From positions 25,958,097-26,022,096 of the forward strand of contig OY735215.1 of assembly GCA_963457665.1 (NCBI GenBank): a stretch of 64,000 nt of DNA. Reading direction: 5' to 3'. This document shows, one piece after another, positions 23,383 through 35,515 of this stretch; within the stretch, counting starts at the first letter, position 1; the number at the start of each line of letters is the position of its first letter. The position numbers were made by a program, and so were the translations under genes. The DNA is from Thysanoteuthis rhombus. Taxonomy: Eukaryota; Mollusca; Cephalopoda; Oegopsida; Thysanoteuthidae. The notes beneath the pieces were generated by a model. The model did no database searches. It saw nothing but the letters and a program-made list of their open reading frames with translations, and had not been told where the DNA came from.

Positions 23383-26300
23383 TTCTGTAATGCTACTTGA
23401 CCTTAAATTGAAATGACTGGGGTGGAAATAACTTAGTAAGGAAACCAAATAACCGAAGAAGGCTCATCTGGTAAAACTGTTCGGGTGTTCAAGTTAGGCT
23501 TCCCAAATTACCACGGTTGTTGTGAGGGCACTACACAACCAGTTACAACAGAAAACCAAGCACAAGTCGTATATAATGAAAACATGAAGTGTAAAATTAA
23601 AATAAAACACTATCAGTTCTTTTAATAGGGCTTACAATTTTTATCACTTGTTTAGTTGTAACTGACTTAGTCACACAAAAACCGTGATAATTTGGGATTC
23701 TAATCTACGAGAGCCACTCGCATACCAAGTTAGGCTTTGAAGTCTCTCTAACCCCGCCCTCATTACGGTCAGTCTTGGAAGCAAAAGAAGTGCCCATGTG
23801 ATAGCAGTTCCTTCTACCTTATTGTCATGAGAAATTAATAACGGGTTTCTGTCACTCGTTTGGTAAATATTTTCCCGTTCATTCAAATAAAATTCGGACA
23901 TATCGAATCGACATGGTGGATTGACTGTGTTTTTTTTCGGTGGGGGGTGACATCTATTCCACCTCACTGGAGTCTCTATTTCCCGATTACTATTACAGCA
24001 TTTAACGTGCATGAATATTTCCGTTCAAATGTGGGATTTGCAGCTCAATTGAAAAATTAAAATAAAATGAAATAAAAGCAACAGTTTTTTCAAATCGCGA
24101 TCGTATTTACCCCAACCCATTCAAACCATAAAAATCAATGATTGTCAATTGTGACTGTCTTCATGCAAAATCCATTAATAAATACCCATTATTATTAATG
24201 CAATGAAATAGTAACTCGTACAATGTATCCACTTCTAAAAAGACGAGAAATTTGGTTCTACAAAAGACAAGACTTCTGTAGATTCCACTATAAAATGAAA
24301 AGCACATGGCGAGAGAACAAATCCAGAATACTGAATTAATTCTTAAATAACGCTGATTTCTGTTTCAGTGTAATTTTTAATCACTAGGGTGGTTTTAGAA
24401 TATGAATTTTTTTAAAAATGCATCCATAAATTTCATAATCCGTTCAATGAATTGATGAAAGTATTCACTCTGCTGAACTGTTATTGAATTGAATATAGAA
24501 ATCTCTCAACAAATCACTATATATAAAGATGCCCCCAAATCTGTAAATACCTAAATACCAGGAGGATAAAAATTTACCGTCTTAGGAGATAACTTTATTT
24601 TTTCAATATATTCAATGAATGAAAGCAAATCGATAGATTACTACTACTTTTGAATTTCTGTATTTTTCTAACAGAATATAGGATAAGCAGCAATCATTAT
24701 TATAGCCATATATCTGGAAATCGATTTTTTATCACTCGTAAAATCAATACTTAACATTAAGTAACACTGGGTTGATTTTAAAATGTCATCAGAGCTGATA
24801 TATCTTTCCCCATTTTTAGTTTTCACAATATTTCTTTTCTTTGAGGAAGAAACATGTTATTTAAAACTTTTGTCAGTGTTAATCTTGTTATATTGTACAC
24901 ATTATCAAAAAATAATTTCAATTGATTTCACAGAATCAAAAGAAGTTGCAGATTACTTCAGAATTTTACCTTTGATTTTCAGCTCTCAACTTTGAATACA
25001 AAGTTCGAGTATAAAATCCAAAATCAAGTGAATTTTTATGAATCTTTTCAGTTGAAAACGCACACATTTTAAAGATTGCTATTTTTTTCATTATCAATAA
25101 CTTGCAATTTATTCAGCATTTGAGACTAGGTGTATTTTGAAGAGAAAAAGAAAAAAGAATCTTATCCACACTATTGGCAAAAAACGTGACATGATTTGGC
25201 TTGAAACCTAAACCATGTGAATTATTGTAACTACCGTTCTTTTTCGAGCCTCTCAAAGCAGACGAAAAACGATAAATCTTGGTCATGATCAAGTACTATT
25301 TGAGCAATTCTATGCTTTAAGAATTTATCTGGTCAAATTTCATTTCAGTTTAATGACAGAATATTCTTGTAAAACACTTGTTTGGTAGAAACCACGCTAG
25401 GCGAATCCATCTCAAGAAAAACACGCATGGTCTTAGTCTAACTGTGGAGTTCTTGCCTCGTGGGTATCCATAGACTTTATACGAAGCTGATCGTTTGGGC
25501 TAGAATATATATTCCAGTTTGAAAATAAATTTTCTTTTTCATTAGAATATTTACTAACCAAAGAGTATCACCAGACTGGCATCTGGGAGAGAAAAAATAG
25601 ATCACTTTTGACAGTTGGTTACCCGACCGAGCCAGACAAGGACGAGAAGTCTGGTGGGTGTTTCAAGAAAATATCTTCCACCTAAAATATCTTGAAGTGT
25701 AGACTTTTTACGAGTCGTAAGTATAATAATGTAACTTGTAAGAAGAATGAATGGTTGAGTAATTTCGAACCAATGTAAAAACTACTCTTCACCCTGACAA
25801 TCAACACTGTACACTTCTAAAATCCACAGTAGACCTAGCGAATGTACTGAAACTGTACACTTTAATCTTGAAAGTTGATGGCAGGGAACAAATTATATTG
25901 AACAAAACGACTGAGTTGGTGACAATCGTTGAGTCCACTTTTCACCCAAAATCAACATTCATTCATTTGGCTATAATGAATATCTACGATACCCAAAGAC
26001 TTGATGGGGATTCCATTCATGGAAATGAGCTACTCGCTCGTAATTCTCTTCTCACAGATAAATTATGGGGGGTCATTTCAATTTGATTTCAACGAATATA
26101 GAAATTGCAATTTCAATGAAGTCGTTATCAAATCAACAAGTAGACATGAAAAAATTAATTTTAAAAAAAAGAAGCAACTAATGTTGTCTATTAATACATA
26201 AATCAGCAGTGTGGAAAAGGAAGAAAACAAACCCGAAATCATTGACATCCACGGTTTTTAAATTTAAAAACTCGATCTTCACGGGGTTATTTTTACTCAA

Positions 26301-27619
26301 TATTTGAACAGGTTTGTTAAATTAAATCGTTTTATTGCTTTCTAGCGAGATGAGCTACCTTCCCTTTTAAGATTTTTACACATGACACACCAGAGAGTCA
26401 AGCAAGGAGACAAAACACCTGGGATGGGTGTACTTACTACACCCATACCGACTCCCCGATTAGGTAGGTAGGTGCAAAACAGTTATGTATTCACAGGTTT
26501 AAATAAAAACCAAGTGAAATCATGGATTAATCATCAATTAATAAATCGTAAAATGACAACAAAAAAAGTGTAGTAATAGTGACACTGTCAGTGCTTTTTG
26601 TTTTGTTTTCATTCAGCTCACCGATTTTCTGGACTCATATTGCGAATTTAGACACAACGGCATGTATTTGTCAATATTTTCGAAGTCGTAGAAAATATCT
26701 TTAAAAAGTGGCAGTCACCAAAGATATATACAGACCATTTAAATAAATTAAGTAAATAAAAATACGTCAACGATACTAACACTTTTTTCTTGCATAGGTT
26801 TGAAAAAAAAAAAGAAAAAAAAAAAGAGAATCCACACGATGACACTTTGCCATAAAACGTACTGAAGATATAGTGAAATAGTTGCATTGAGGGGATTTAT
26901 TTCGAGATAGATCTTGTCCGGGTTACCAAAATTCTTGCATTCATTTTTCCGAGTCAATTCACAATATGAAACTTCTTGCTGAAGGAACGTAGCAATAAAA
27001 CAATAATAATGAAAATATTTTCTATGCAACCAGTTCAGTTAACTGGAATAAATCGAAAAGGTTCAATAAAATAAAACGACAAAACAGTGGAAACAAATTG
27101 ATTTTTAAAAAATGAGGTAAAAACTTACATATTATGAATGTGCGATGAATTGGAATTAATCATTTAAAAAGTTTCCAACGCCAACATATTCCAAATCGTT
27201 AAGTGTTTTTTTTTTTTTTTTTTGGGTTTCTTTTTTCTTTTCTAAGAAATAAGTATGTCACCCTAAGAGATATTTTCCTCTTTGAAATTAATAAAAATCC
27301 ACTGGTGACTGTTTTGTTATGATCGAGAATAGATAGAATAGTCAACAGTTGTGCGTGTGTGTGAAATGGACATTTCACTCTCTAGCGTGTGTTCAAGTGA
27401 AATCGAGCACTGTAGTAGTCGCTACGCGTGTTGTGTGAATTTTTTTTTTTCTAATACACATACGTGTATAAGTGATATAAAAACAGCAGGATTTTACTCT
27501 ACTTTTCATAGGTTTGGACAGTCTGGTTGCAGGGAGAGAAAGAAAAATACCAGCATCTTAAATCGTCCAGGTGCCCGTGTGCGTGAATTAGTAGCGCTAG
27601 TACATAGTACGGAATAATC
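23383..27619. other. Gene-free stretch
   Basis: Both strands read; no recognisable domain in any frame. Minus-strand frames at 23671-24012 and 26748-27029 are open by chance. The second contains a poly-F run from an A-rich tract at 26802-26826. A T-run lies at about 27207-27224. Confidence 0.4.
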
Positions 27620-27890
27620 AGCCACAAAAATGCTCTTCCTTTTCTTTTTCATTTCTCTTTCCTTTTGGATTCTCTTCCCCCGCTATCCTTTTTCTCTCTT
27701 TCCTCTTCAGTCGTCATCTTTATTTTTTTTTCTCATTCCCCTGCTGCCTGCTCTGTGATGAAAATATCAGTGATGCCACTCACTCTCTTGTAATGATTTT
27801 TTTCGCATAATCGTTTTTTCTCACTCTCTCTCTCTCTCTGTCTCTCTTTCTCACACACACGCACACACTCTCTCTCTCTTCTAGAAGTCG
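27620..27890. repeat. Pyrimidine-rich low-complexity tract with (CT)n and (CA)n
   Basis: The + strand is almost entirely C and T, ending in (TC)n at 27818-27850, a short (CA)n and a second (TC)n to about 27880. It is followed by somewhat more GC-rich DNA. It could lie near an unrecognised transcription start, but no exon is visible. Confidence 0.8.
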
Positions 27891-28004
27891 GGGTTAGAAT
27901 AAACACGCGGGAATTACAATATTTTTCTCATGAGATTCTTGACATTAATCCGCGCCGTTGTTGACTTTTTGATCACATAAACAAACTTTATGACTGAAAA
28001 TACC

Positions 28005-28225
28005 TGCCCTCCGGACGGAAGTCCTCAGCTAGATGGAGACCACGGCCGAATTACATTTCTATCTAGGGCTGCCTTCCCTTCAGCAGTGAGTTAAAGATTA
28101 GCAGTGAGGACTGAAATGAAGAATAAGTTTCAGCTCGTGAGTATCGAACTCACGATCCTCGATGCAGGAAGGTGGTTTTAACGTGCGACAGCCGATCGTT
28201 CTTACTACTACTGGAGCTTAGTGGC
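28005..28225 (-). mobile_element. tRNA-like SINE
   Basis: On the minus strand 'cgatcggctgtcgcacgtta' is followed about 35 bp later by 'cgtgagttcgatactcacga', a strong B-box-like block inside a short stem. The sequence then continues 200 bp as a more GC-rich body ending near 'cttccgtccgg'. The B-box block is the best preserved in the window, but the A box is weak. Confidence 0.55.
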
Positions 28226-29809
28226 AAGCGCTAGTCCGATTCAAAACCTTAAACTCACTCCCTTTCGCGATCTCTTCTGCGCCATGTTTGTCATTCACTG
28301 GTAGTTTATTTTATTGTTCAATCCAATCTTTATTTTATTCTATTAGAATAAGCACTATAAATTATTATTATTATTAATTTTTTGCTCCTATTTATCTTAA
28401 TCCAAATTGCTGTCACTTTAAACATAAATAAAAACCAGGCTGCGTAAGCCTTCCCGCAGTTAGTGAATAAATTAACAACGCCGATCGGAATTAAGTAAAA
28501 TGCGATAAAAAGGCAACATTAGAGATGGAGGTAAATAGCAGCGAAAATTGATAGTAATGATTTACATTACTTAATCTAATCCAGTCTAATGAAATAAAAT
28601 AAAAATTGGATTAGATCATTACTTAACATGCGGTTTTTCGACTGTAGGCTCCACGTAACTGGTGATAACCAGCTAGAGTTTTCAAGTAAATATCATGCGC
28701 TTCTTACATAACGTTCACGGTGGTTTACTATTTTTACCCCAAACAAACTGAAATATGAGAGTAAATTTAAACAAAAACCGTCGTTTTTAGGGGGATAAGT
28801 TTAGGTTTTATTTTCTGCCAATAAATTGAGAAGGATGATGAGATAGAGTAAAAAATTCGCAGTTTTGGCAGCAACTTTTAGTACTTAGAAAAAGTAACAA
28901 TTGAGATACGGCTTAAACTTCTTTCCTTTTTTTGAGTCTGCTTATTCGTTAATGACAGGCATCTTTATACTTGAATCACAAATAGGTAATTCTCTGTGTT
29001 TCATGAAGGTTGATAATAGTTAATATTAATGAAATGGGTTTTGGTAAAAAAAAAAAATCGGTTTAGTTTACATCACAGCTTTGGAAGAAAATGTATTTAT
29101 TCCCCTTTTATGTAATATATGAAGGTGTTCTAGATACTAGTGTAATAATAGGAGACAAGTAGAATCGGCCTCAGTTGACACACACAGCATGGAAAATGCT
29201 ATCAGCAAACCAAGATAAAATTCTGTCTGAGGTTGTGTGTGTTCACTTCATCAATACCTTTAGAAAAAGGCATGAATTATCCCTCTCCCACAAGTTCAGT
29301 TCAGGGATTATTTCTTGATGCTGCTACCATGTAACCCAGTATAATCCATCACATGTTGCTGGGAGAGGAGACGGGCACCACCAAGTAAACACCATTGCTG
29401 CAAGAAATGCCAGGAAGCACCCACCCAGATATCCTGGCAATGTGCTTGGTTGTTATGGTTTTGATTGAATTGTGATGATGAGATAGATACTACCTTCAGA
29501 TACAATTATTTTTATAGCCTAGTGATTTTCCAATCCCAGGGATTCATAAGATATCATTTGTAGTTTGTTCTTTTATTAATTATTCTTACTTTTAAGTATT
29601 ATGTAAGTTCTAACTTATCTTTGCCATCAAAAAATGACCACAATACTTAAGTAATTTTGCAGTTGCAATTATGTGAAAGCTTAGAATATTAAGATAAGGT
29701 ATGAACCTAATTCAATTGAGAAATTGTCTCAGAATTCAAATCTCACCATGTACAATCATCTTTCTCTTACAAATAACAATATAATGAAAAAGGCATCTAA
29801 GGAAAGTAA
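28226..29809. other. Unannotated sequence
   Basis: No gene seen. At about 29240-29290 a short piece ('aaaaaggcatgaattatccc') resembles the SINE family C body. Confidence 0.4.
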
Positions 29810-30700
29810 GTCTCCTACAACTAAAAAGCATTCAGAGACCACATACCTCTCTGCTAACACCATTGTTAGGGGTGAGCAATTAATTGTTCATGGATCCACC
29901 CAAATATTCAATCAGTTCTTCCATTGCCCATAGTTCACCCTAACACTAAATATCATTGAGATTCGTGGGGAAACTTTGGAGATATCGCATGCACAAACAT
30001 GGAATTTTGGACATATTGTGTAGTTTGGACACATGGCAACGATGTTAGGGAGGTAATTGTGGATAATCCACTCTAAAATTCGATTTGTTCTTCCGTAGCC
30101 TATTGTCCACTCTCCTATGAAATCTGATTGGAATTCAGTGACAACTTTTGGAAATATTTTGCGGACAGGAAAAAAAAAATGGTGATATTAGGATTTTACC
30201 ATGTAACTACAACGGGAGCAAGGATCTGCTCAAAAATTTAATCAGTTATTCCGTTGCCTATTGTCAACCTTCCACAAAATGTCATAGGAATTCATTGAGA
30301 ACTTTTTGGAATATTGTGTGGACAGACATGAAATTTTGGCGATAACGTGTGGCTTGGACATATGAATACAACACAGAGGGGTAATTGTCTATGGATCGAC
30401 TCTTAAATTCAATTGTTTTACCCATAGCCTATTGTCTACCTCTCTTCTTTCATTGAAATTCATCTGGAATTATCAGGAGATATCGTGTGGACAGTCATGT
30501 GCATATACATGAATGTATTGGGGGAATAAAACAAAACAATATCTCAAAATCAATCATAAAAATTCCTGGATCCACCCCATAAATTTTACTACCTCTTTCT
30601 TCCCCCATTGCCCACACTTCACAAAATTTCATTGAAATCCATTCAACACTCTCGGTGGATAGGTGAAAAGACTAATTGACGCGACCAAATACATGACCAA
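29810..30700 (-). repeat. Repeat A array, longest copy (about five units)
   Basis: It starts with the end block 'aagcattcagagaccacata' plus 'cctct', then successive minus-strand units marked by 'atggatccac', 'caatcagttcttc', 'cctattgtc', 'cattgaaattcat' variants and 'atatcgtgtggacag'. This long run shows that the family occurs as head-to-tail arrays and not only as single insertions. Confidence 0.75.
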
Positions 30701-30934
30701 TAATTAGTTGACTGAGGTAAAAAATATATGAAAGTTATCTCCCTTGGTGTGTCACAGACAAAAAAAATATAGACCATGTATTTTATGTTTAATACAAGAT
30801 TATGCATCCAAAACACAGTCTATTTGGGAGGAGAGAATTATCAAATTGGACAATAGTCTTTTTAAAAGATCTTTGTCAGCGAATATCTATTATGAAAAAA
30901 ATATCCGAGATAATTAATTAGCCCCTGAGAAATA

Positions 30935-31175
30935 CAAGGTCTGTCTGGAAAATATCCAGCCATTTTGAATATCTCAAGAACTGATTGTGTAGCCTTGATG
31001 TAACTTGGTCACCAATCAGAAGGGACCTTAGTGTTCTTATGAAAATATACACTCTCCTTTGGGGTTACTCAGTCAGCAGTGATCTATTATTGAGTGAGCT
31101 ATTATACTGTTTGATTTACTTTATCAGTCACTATTAAAACAATGGTCACACAGTACAGAAGCTCTGTTGATGACA
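30935..31175 (+). mobile_element. mariner end fragment with internal inversion
   Basis: Begins with caaggtctgtctggaaaata next to a TA dinucleotide. It matches, in order, the minus-strand 5' part of the deleted mariner at 57393-57940 ('atccagccatttgaata', 'gattgtgtagccttgatgta', 'ggttac(t/c)cag(t/a)', 'attgagtga'). From about 31130 to 31168 the expected continuation ('actatgtgaccattg...aatgactga') is present in reverse complement. No transposase coding region remains. Confidence 0.65.
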
Positions 31176-31429
31176 TAGATAAAAAATTATACAGTGAAAA
31201 TTTCACATCAAATAAATATATACATACATGTGTGTGCATATCTATATTCATATAAGGGGAGCCATCTATTATGATTATTGATAATGCTATTAAACGATTA
31301 ATATCAAACACCTTTTTTTGAATGAATTAAAATTTTTTAGATAAATTTCATATGAATTTTTCATATTGTGAATATGGATCTTATAAAAAAGAATGTAAAT
31401 AGTTCCAATTTGTATATTTTCCTTAAAGT

Positions 31430-31860
31430 ATGAATCTGCTTGATAATTCAATCAGTTCTTCCATAGCTTATTGGTCCAACCGTCTAGAAAACCTCATTGA
31501 AATTCAGTGAGGAAATTTTGGCAATATTATGTATTTTGGACGTATGATTACAACACAGGGAGACAACTGTGCTTGGATCTGTGCCAAAATTTAATCAGTT
31601 CTCCAATAGACTAGTCTCCCCACCTGAAATTCATTGAGAAGTTTTTAAGATATTGTGTGGACAGTCATGAGCATACACAAAAATGTGATTAAAAAAATAC
31701 CTCTCAATCAAAAAAAAAGATCTTGAATCTGCCCCCAAATTTTACCACCTCTTTCTTACCCCATTCCATAAAATTAGATTCAAATCCACTCAATACTTTG
31801 AGATATCTAGTAGACGGATGAACAGACATAACTAAATACATGTACCTCTTCTCAACTTTA
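31430..31860 (-). repeat. Repeat A array
   Basis: Two to three minus-strand units with 'aatcagttcttccatag', 'cctcattgaaattcagtg' and 'atattgtgtggacagtcatg'. Confidence 0.7.
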
Positions 31861-33189
31861 CTGGTAGAGGTAAATAATATTTCATAATTTCCTATGTTGG
31901 GGAAATTCAGCTTTTAATATGTAGGAAGCATGGGCGTCCATAAGGGGATGCATTTGGATCCCCTTGAAAAGTACTATAGCTCATTAGCGCTACTATTTAT
32001 TTTTGAATTATATTTACTACCCAAATTTGATTTGTTTTGCCTTTGATATAGTCATGAATAAAAGTTTACTGTTTTTATTCGATTTTTGTATTTTTCAAGA
32101 AGATGGGCAATTTCTACATGGATCCCTTTGGGTTACTGAGAAAAATAAAAAGTTTTTTGATCCTCAGTCAGTACTCTTTCAGAATATGCATTAATTGGGG
32201 TCCTACAAACCATGGGAAATATTTACCTGATCACACTAATAATAGCAAAAAAGAAAATATATCTTCTTTGTGCCTCCCCGAACCCCGAAAATATATCTGT
32301 TTGCAATATCCCCACCCCCCACCTGTGGTAGCATCTTCAAATCCTTTTATCCCTTCCTCTCTTCTCAATGAAAGTTGTAGAAATAAAGACTCCTTATCTG
32401 ATGAATTTGTCAGTCTCAAATACTTTTATCTATTAAGCTTCCAATGGCTGACTCTTGTTCACATTTCATTAAAAATTGATTCTCCATTTATAAACATGAC
32501 AGTAGATGTGGCTATTTCAATGATGTGGACATCACTGATTATATTTGACTTAGCATATACAGAAGTAAATTAACAGCAAAATCTTTAGTGTATCTCTGAA
32601 TTTTTGAGATGAGGTATTATTATTATTATTATCTATTGAATGCAAACCATGTAGCCCTCAATCCACCAGTACCACTGCAAAAAACTGTTTGCTGACCCAA
32701 AGCACATTCCAAATAACTAGCCAGGTGAGAGGGGCCTTGTTGTTATTGAGGCACCTCAGCCTAGGCATCCAAAGCCAGTTTGACAAACTGATCTGGACAA
32801 CTGGAAGGACTTTGACATAACTCTATTCACCTCCACCACTGATCTGGGAGGCACACACAAGAGGTGAATACAGGAGCAAAAATCCTGGCCAAAGCCAGCT
32901 GTGGACAAGATGGACTCTAGGAAAGTGATGGTCAACACCTACCAGATGATACCTGATGAAGGCCGTAGAGTACAATGGCCGAAACGTTGTATGAAAAACA
33001 ACGAAGATGAGGATAGTCCGAATAATAATAGAAGCAAAATCCTTTGTACACAGAACTCTACCCAGTCTGTAAAGAAAGCGAAGTTGCTTCCCTTGTCACA
33101 CAACACATAAATCAATGATTTTTGTCTCTATATCTTGTATGATCCATGGAAACCCAATCATTGTTAGTAGCAACTGCAGGTTTTTTTTT
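31861..33189. other. Unannotated sequence with the longest non-repetitive chance ORF
   Basis: A 156-codon plus-strand frame at 32103-32573 has no recognisable domain, no splice context and random composition; I do not call it a gene. An ATT microsatellite lies at about 32617-32630. At about 32953-33000 there is a 'tgatgaaggcc...ccgaaacgttgt' block of the kind found in other short repeats of this window. Confidence 0.4.
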
Positions 33190-33382
33190 ATAGGGTGTGG
33201 GTGCTAGCCCCATACCTAGGATAGACTAAAGGACTCCAACTGCCCTGCTATTTACCCATCAAAGGAGAAGTGGATTCATGCTTTTCCCAAGGGACTTGAG
33301 TGTGAAATGAACACAAACTATCCTAACTGGAGTTTGAACGTCTCCATGCCATTAACCGTTGAGCCAACCGCACGTCCCACAA
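33190..33382 (-). mobile_element. SINE family C, copy 2 with tRNA-like head
   Basis: On the minus strand it starts gggacgtgcggttggctcaa, followed by 'cggttaatggca' (A-box region) and 'gacgttcaaactcc' (B-box region). The body contains 'ttgggaaaagcatgaatcca' and 'gatgggtaaat', and the unit ends in a poly-A-like tract (the T run at 33181-33189 on the + strand). This is the most complete copy of the family in the window. Confidence 0.7.
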
Positions 33383-33434
33383 TTAATAGGATAATGTTTT
33401 CATAAAGTCAATAGTCAAATCCCATGGAGGAATT

Positions 33435-33560
33435 AAAGGATTTACTGGTATCCCCTCTATTGAAGTAGATGGTTCCCACTGAAGATTTACCATTCATATG
33501 GGAAAAAATATTGAGTGTTCCCAGACCAAAAATTTTGCGGAACAAAAGGCGAACACTTTT
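33435..33560 (+). mobile_element. Fragment related to the agtacaggt-ended element
   Basis: Contains 'ggtatcccctctattgaagt' and then 'accattcatatgggaaaaaa' and 'gagtgttcccagacc'. The first block resembles the left end of the element at 22761. The later part is not in the 22.8 kb copy, which could mean the two are differently deleted versions of one family. Confidence 0.4.
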
Positions 33561-33586
33561 TTTAAAAAGCGAGGGACAACTTTTAC

Positions 33587-33867
33587 AGTCAGCTACTTGG
33601 TTGATATTCCTAGCTGTAGCCTTAGCTAAGTATATCTGCCAATCACCTGACTGTGAAGTTAAGGGAGGTAACGCTGAAGTTCCTCCTTAGGAGTTATTCC
33701 CCATCTACATGTTGCATTTTTTTATGAACACCTTGTACTTGGTTACTTGGTTTAGACTCGTAGTAGAGTAGATATTTGTTAGCTTGAATCAATTTAAGCA
33801 CAAGATTCTCCTTCCCTTCTATTCACAGCCCAGCCAATGAAGAATGGACTCACTATGCAGATGATTC
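33587..33867 (+). repeat. Left arm of a long inverted repeat
   Basis: About 280 bp that reads as an imperfect reverse complement of 35241-35515. Long shared blocks include 'tgttgcatttttttatgaac', 'accttgtac(t/a)tggttacttgg', 'gtagtagagtagatatttgt' and 'aatttaagcacaagattctc'. The two arms are separated by about 1.37 kb. Confidence 0.85.
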
Positions 33868-34504
33868 TTTTTCAGGAAAGAAGTGAAGAAAACTTATTAC
33901 AGTTCATTATTCAAAATAGTAGGTGCAAGATATTTTTATCAGCATAATTGTTACCTACAAGAGGAAGAGTTGATGGTAACAGACAGAGAATCAAGAATAT
34001 CACACTGTCCATTACATAAGTAGATAATCATCATTAATCATTACTTTGTCTACTAGTCATGAGAAAAAAAATTTTTTCTTTCAAATACAGCTTCATTGAT
34101 GAAATCAGAATCGTCCATATCTCACCCAAAAGTTTGGGAAATAACTTTGAAGAACTACTGAGAATTTTTTCATTGCATACAGGAAAATCAGATCAGGGAT
34201 TCCTTTTCAAACAGCATAATCTAAGGGAGACAACCATCATTTCTGCAGATATTTGAGGAGAGACAAGGCCAAAACAGGCATCTCAATGAAAATCAAACTC
34301 TATTTCAATCATTTTTTTTTTTAAATTTAATTAATTGTGGCTTTATGGCATACTCCATTAATTCATTCTCAACAGACACTTTAAATTCTGGAATATTGGA
34401 TTGTTTTCCCCTTCACAGACTATCCACATAAAATTAGTTGACCATTTGGTACAATATCAATATTTCTTCAGAGTACCGCTTCTAGAATTAAATTCTATAC
34501 AATC

Positions 34505-34690
34505 AAATTAACACAAGAATCAGTTAACACAGATATCCCTTAGTATGGACAGCCAAAAAAATAACAAGAAAATTGGCATCTGAAGAAGCCCAGGAGGTAC
34601 ACAGTCAAAACAGCATAAATAACAGTGTCTATAATGACCAACATGAAAGCAATATTGTGAATGAATTAATGCATGATAATTCCTCATCTC
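34505..34690 (+). repeat. Direct repeat inside the inverted-repeat structure, copy 1
   Basis: Shares 'aagaatca(g/a)t', 'acagatatc', 'tagtatggacagccaaaaaa' and 'catctgaagaag' with 34915-35070, in the same orientation about 410 bp away. Confidence 0.7.
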
Positions 34691-34794
34691 AAAAATCACA
34701 CAGAAATTTTTAGAATGGTACAAACCCAATGGAATAACAAGTGTTAAATCATCTGACATTATATTCAAAAGGCTCTACAGTCCTTCCAGATAAT

Positions 34795-34920
34795 GGCCTA
34801 GTGGATATGGGCTTTGCTTAAAAAGTCCATTGTTCAATTCCTGGATCAGGTAATGAGATCCATGAATACTCTTGTTCAGCTGGAATATGCAAAAGAACTG
34901 CATCACAAGGATAAAAAAAA
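34795..34920 (+). mobile_element. tRNA-like SINE fragment
   Basis: 'ggcctagtggatatgggctt' (A-box-like) is followed by 'ttgttcaattcctggatcag' (B-box-like) at tRNA spacing, then a short body ending in 'ggataaaaaaaaaa'. It is a tRNA-derived SINE with an A-rich tail, inserted between the two direct repeats. Confidence 0.6.
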
Positions 34921-35070
34921 AAACGCAAGAATCAATCAGTACAGATATCTCCCTAGTATGGACAGCCAAAAAAATGAGAACAAAATCAACATCTGAAGAA
35001 GGTTACATAGTGCCAAAAACAACCAAGACGAGAACAATAGTTTGGATAGATCAATGCATAATCAATACAG
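34915..35070 (+). repeat. Direct repeat inside the inverted-repeat structure, copy 2
   Basis: Second copy of the unit described at 34505-34690. Confidence 0.7.
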
Positions 35071-35240
35071 CTATGTTTCAAACATTGTTAAAAAAACAAC
35101 AAAAAAAAACAGAATTTTAACCAATAAAGGTATTCTTCTCAGTTTTTACATTTAATGCTTCTGAGTTGAATTATGACATGCATGTATAACGATATGTACA
35201 GTTTCTTACAGTGAGCTTTTTAAAAAATACAATAGTTAGT

Positions 35241-35515
35241 GTATCACATGCATAGTGAATCTATTCTTCATTGGCTAGGCTGTGAATGGAAGAAAAGGAG
35301 AATCTTGTGCTTAAATTGACTCAAGCTAACAAATATCTACTCTACTACAAAGCTAAACCAAGTAACCATGTACAAGGTGTTCATAAAAAAATGCAACATT
35401 TAAAAGGGAAATAACTCCCAAGGAGAAACTTTGAAGTTACCTCCCTTAAATTCACAGTCAGTTATTCGACTGATATGCTTGGCTGAGGATACAGCTAGGA
35501 ATATCAGCCAATTGG
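35241..35515 (-). repeat. Right arm of a long inverted repeat
   Basis: Reverse complement of 33587-33867 with scattered mismatches and small indels, very roughly 85% identical by eye. Outside the arms homology stops, with a poly-G run at 35552-35561. If the structure is a transposon, the arms are its termini and about 1.4 kb of non-coding sequence lies between them. Confidence 0.85.

Noticed and set aside
23671..24012. 113-codon minus-strand open frame.
   Set aside because: No domain, no homologous copy, no splice context; a chance frame.
29810..30700. Regular spacing suggested a CRISPR-like array.
   Set aside because: Units are long, diverged and directly abutting without unique spacers, in a eukaryotic genome; this is a dispersed degenerate repeat.
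32103..32573. 156-codon plus-strand open frame.
   Set aside because: No recognisable domain, no repeat-family match, composition typical of AT-rich DNA, and no splice or promoter context.
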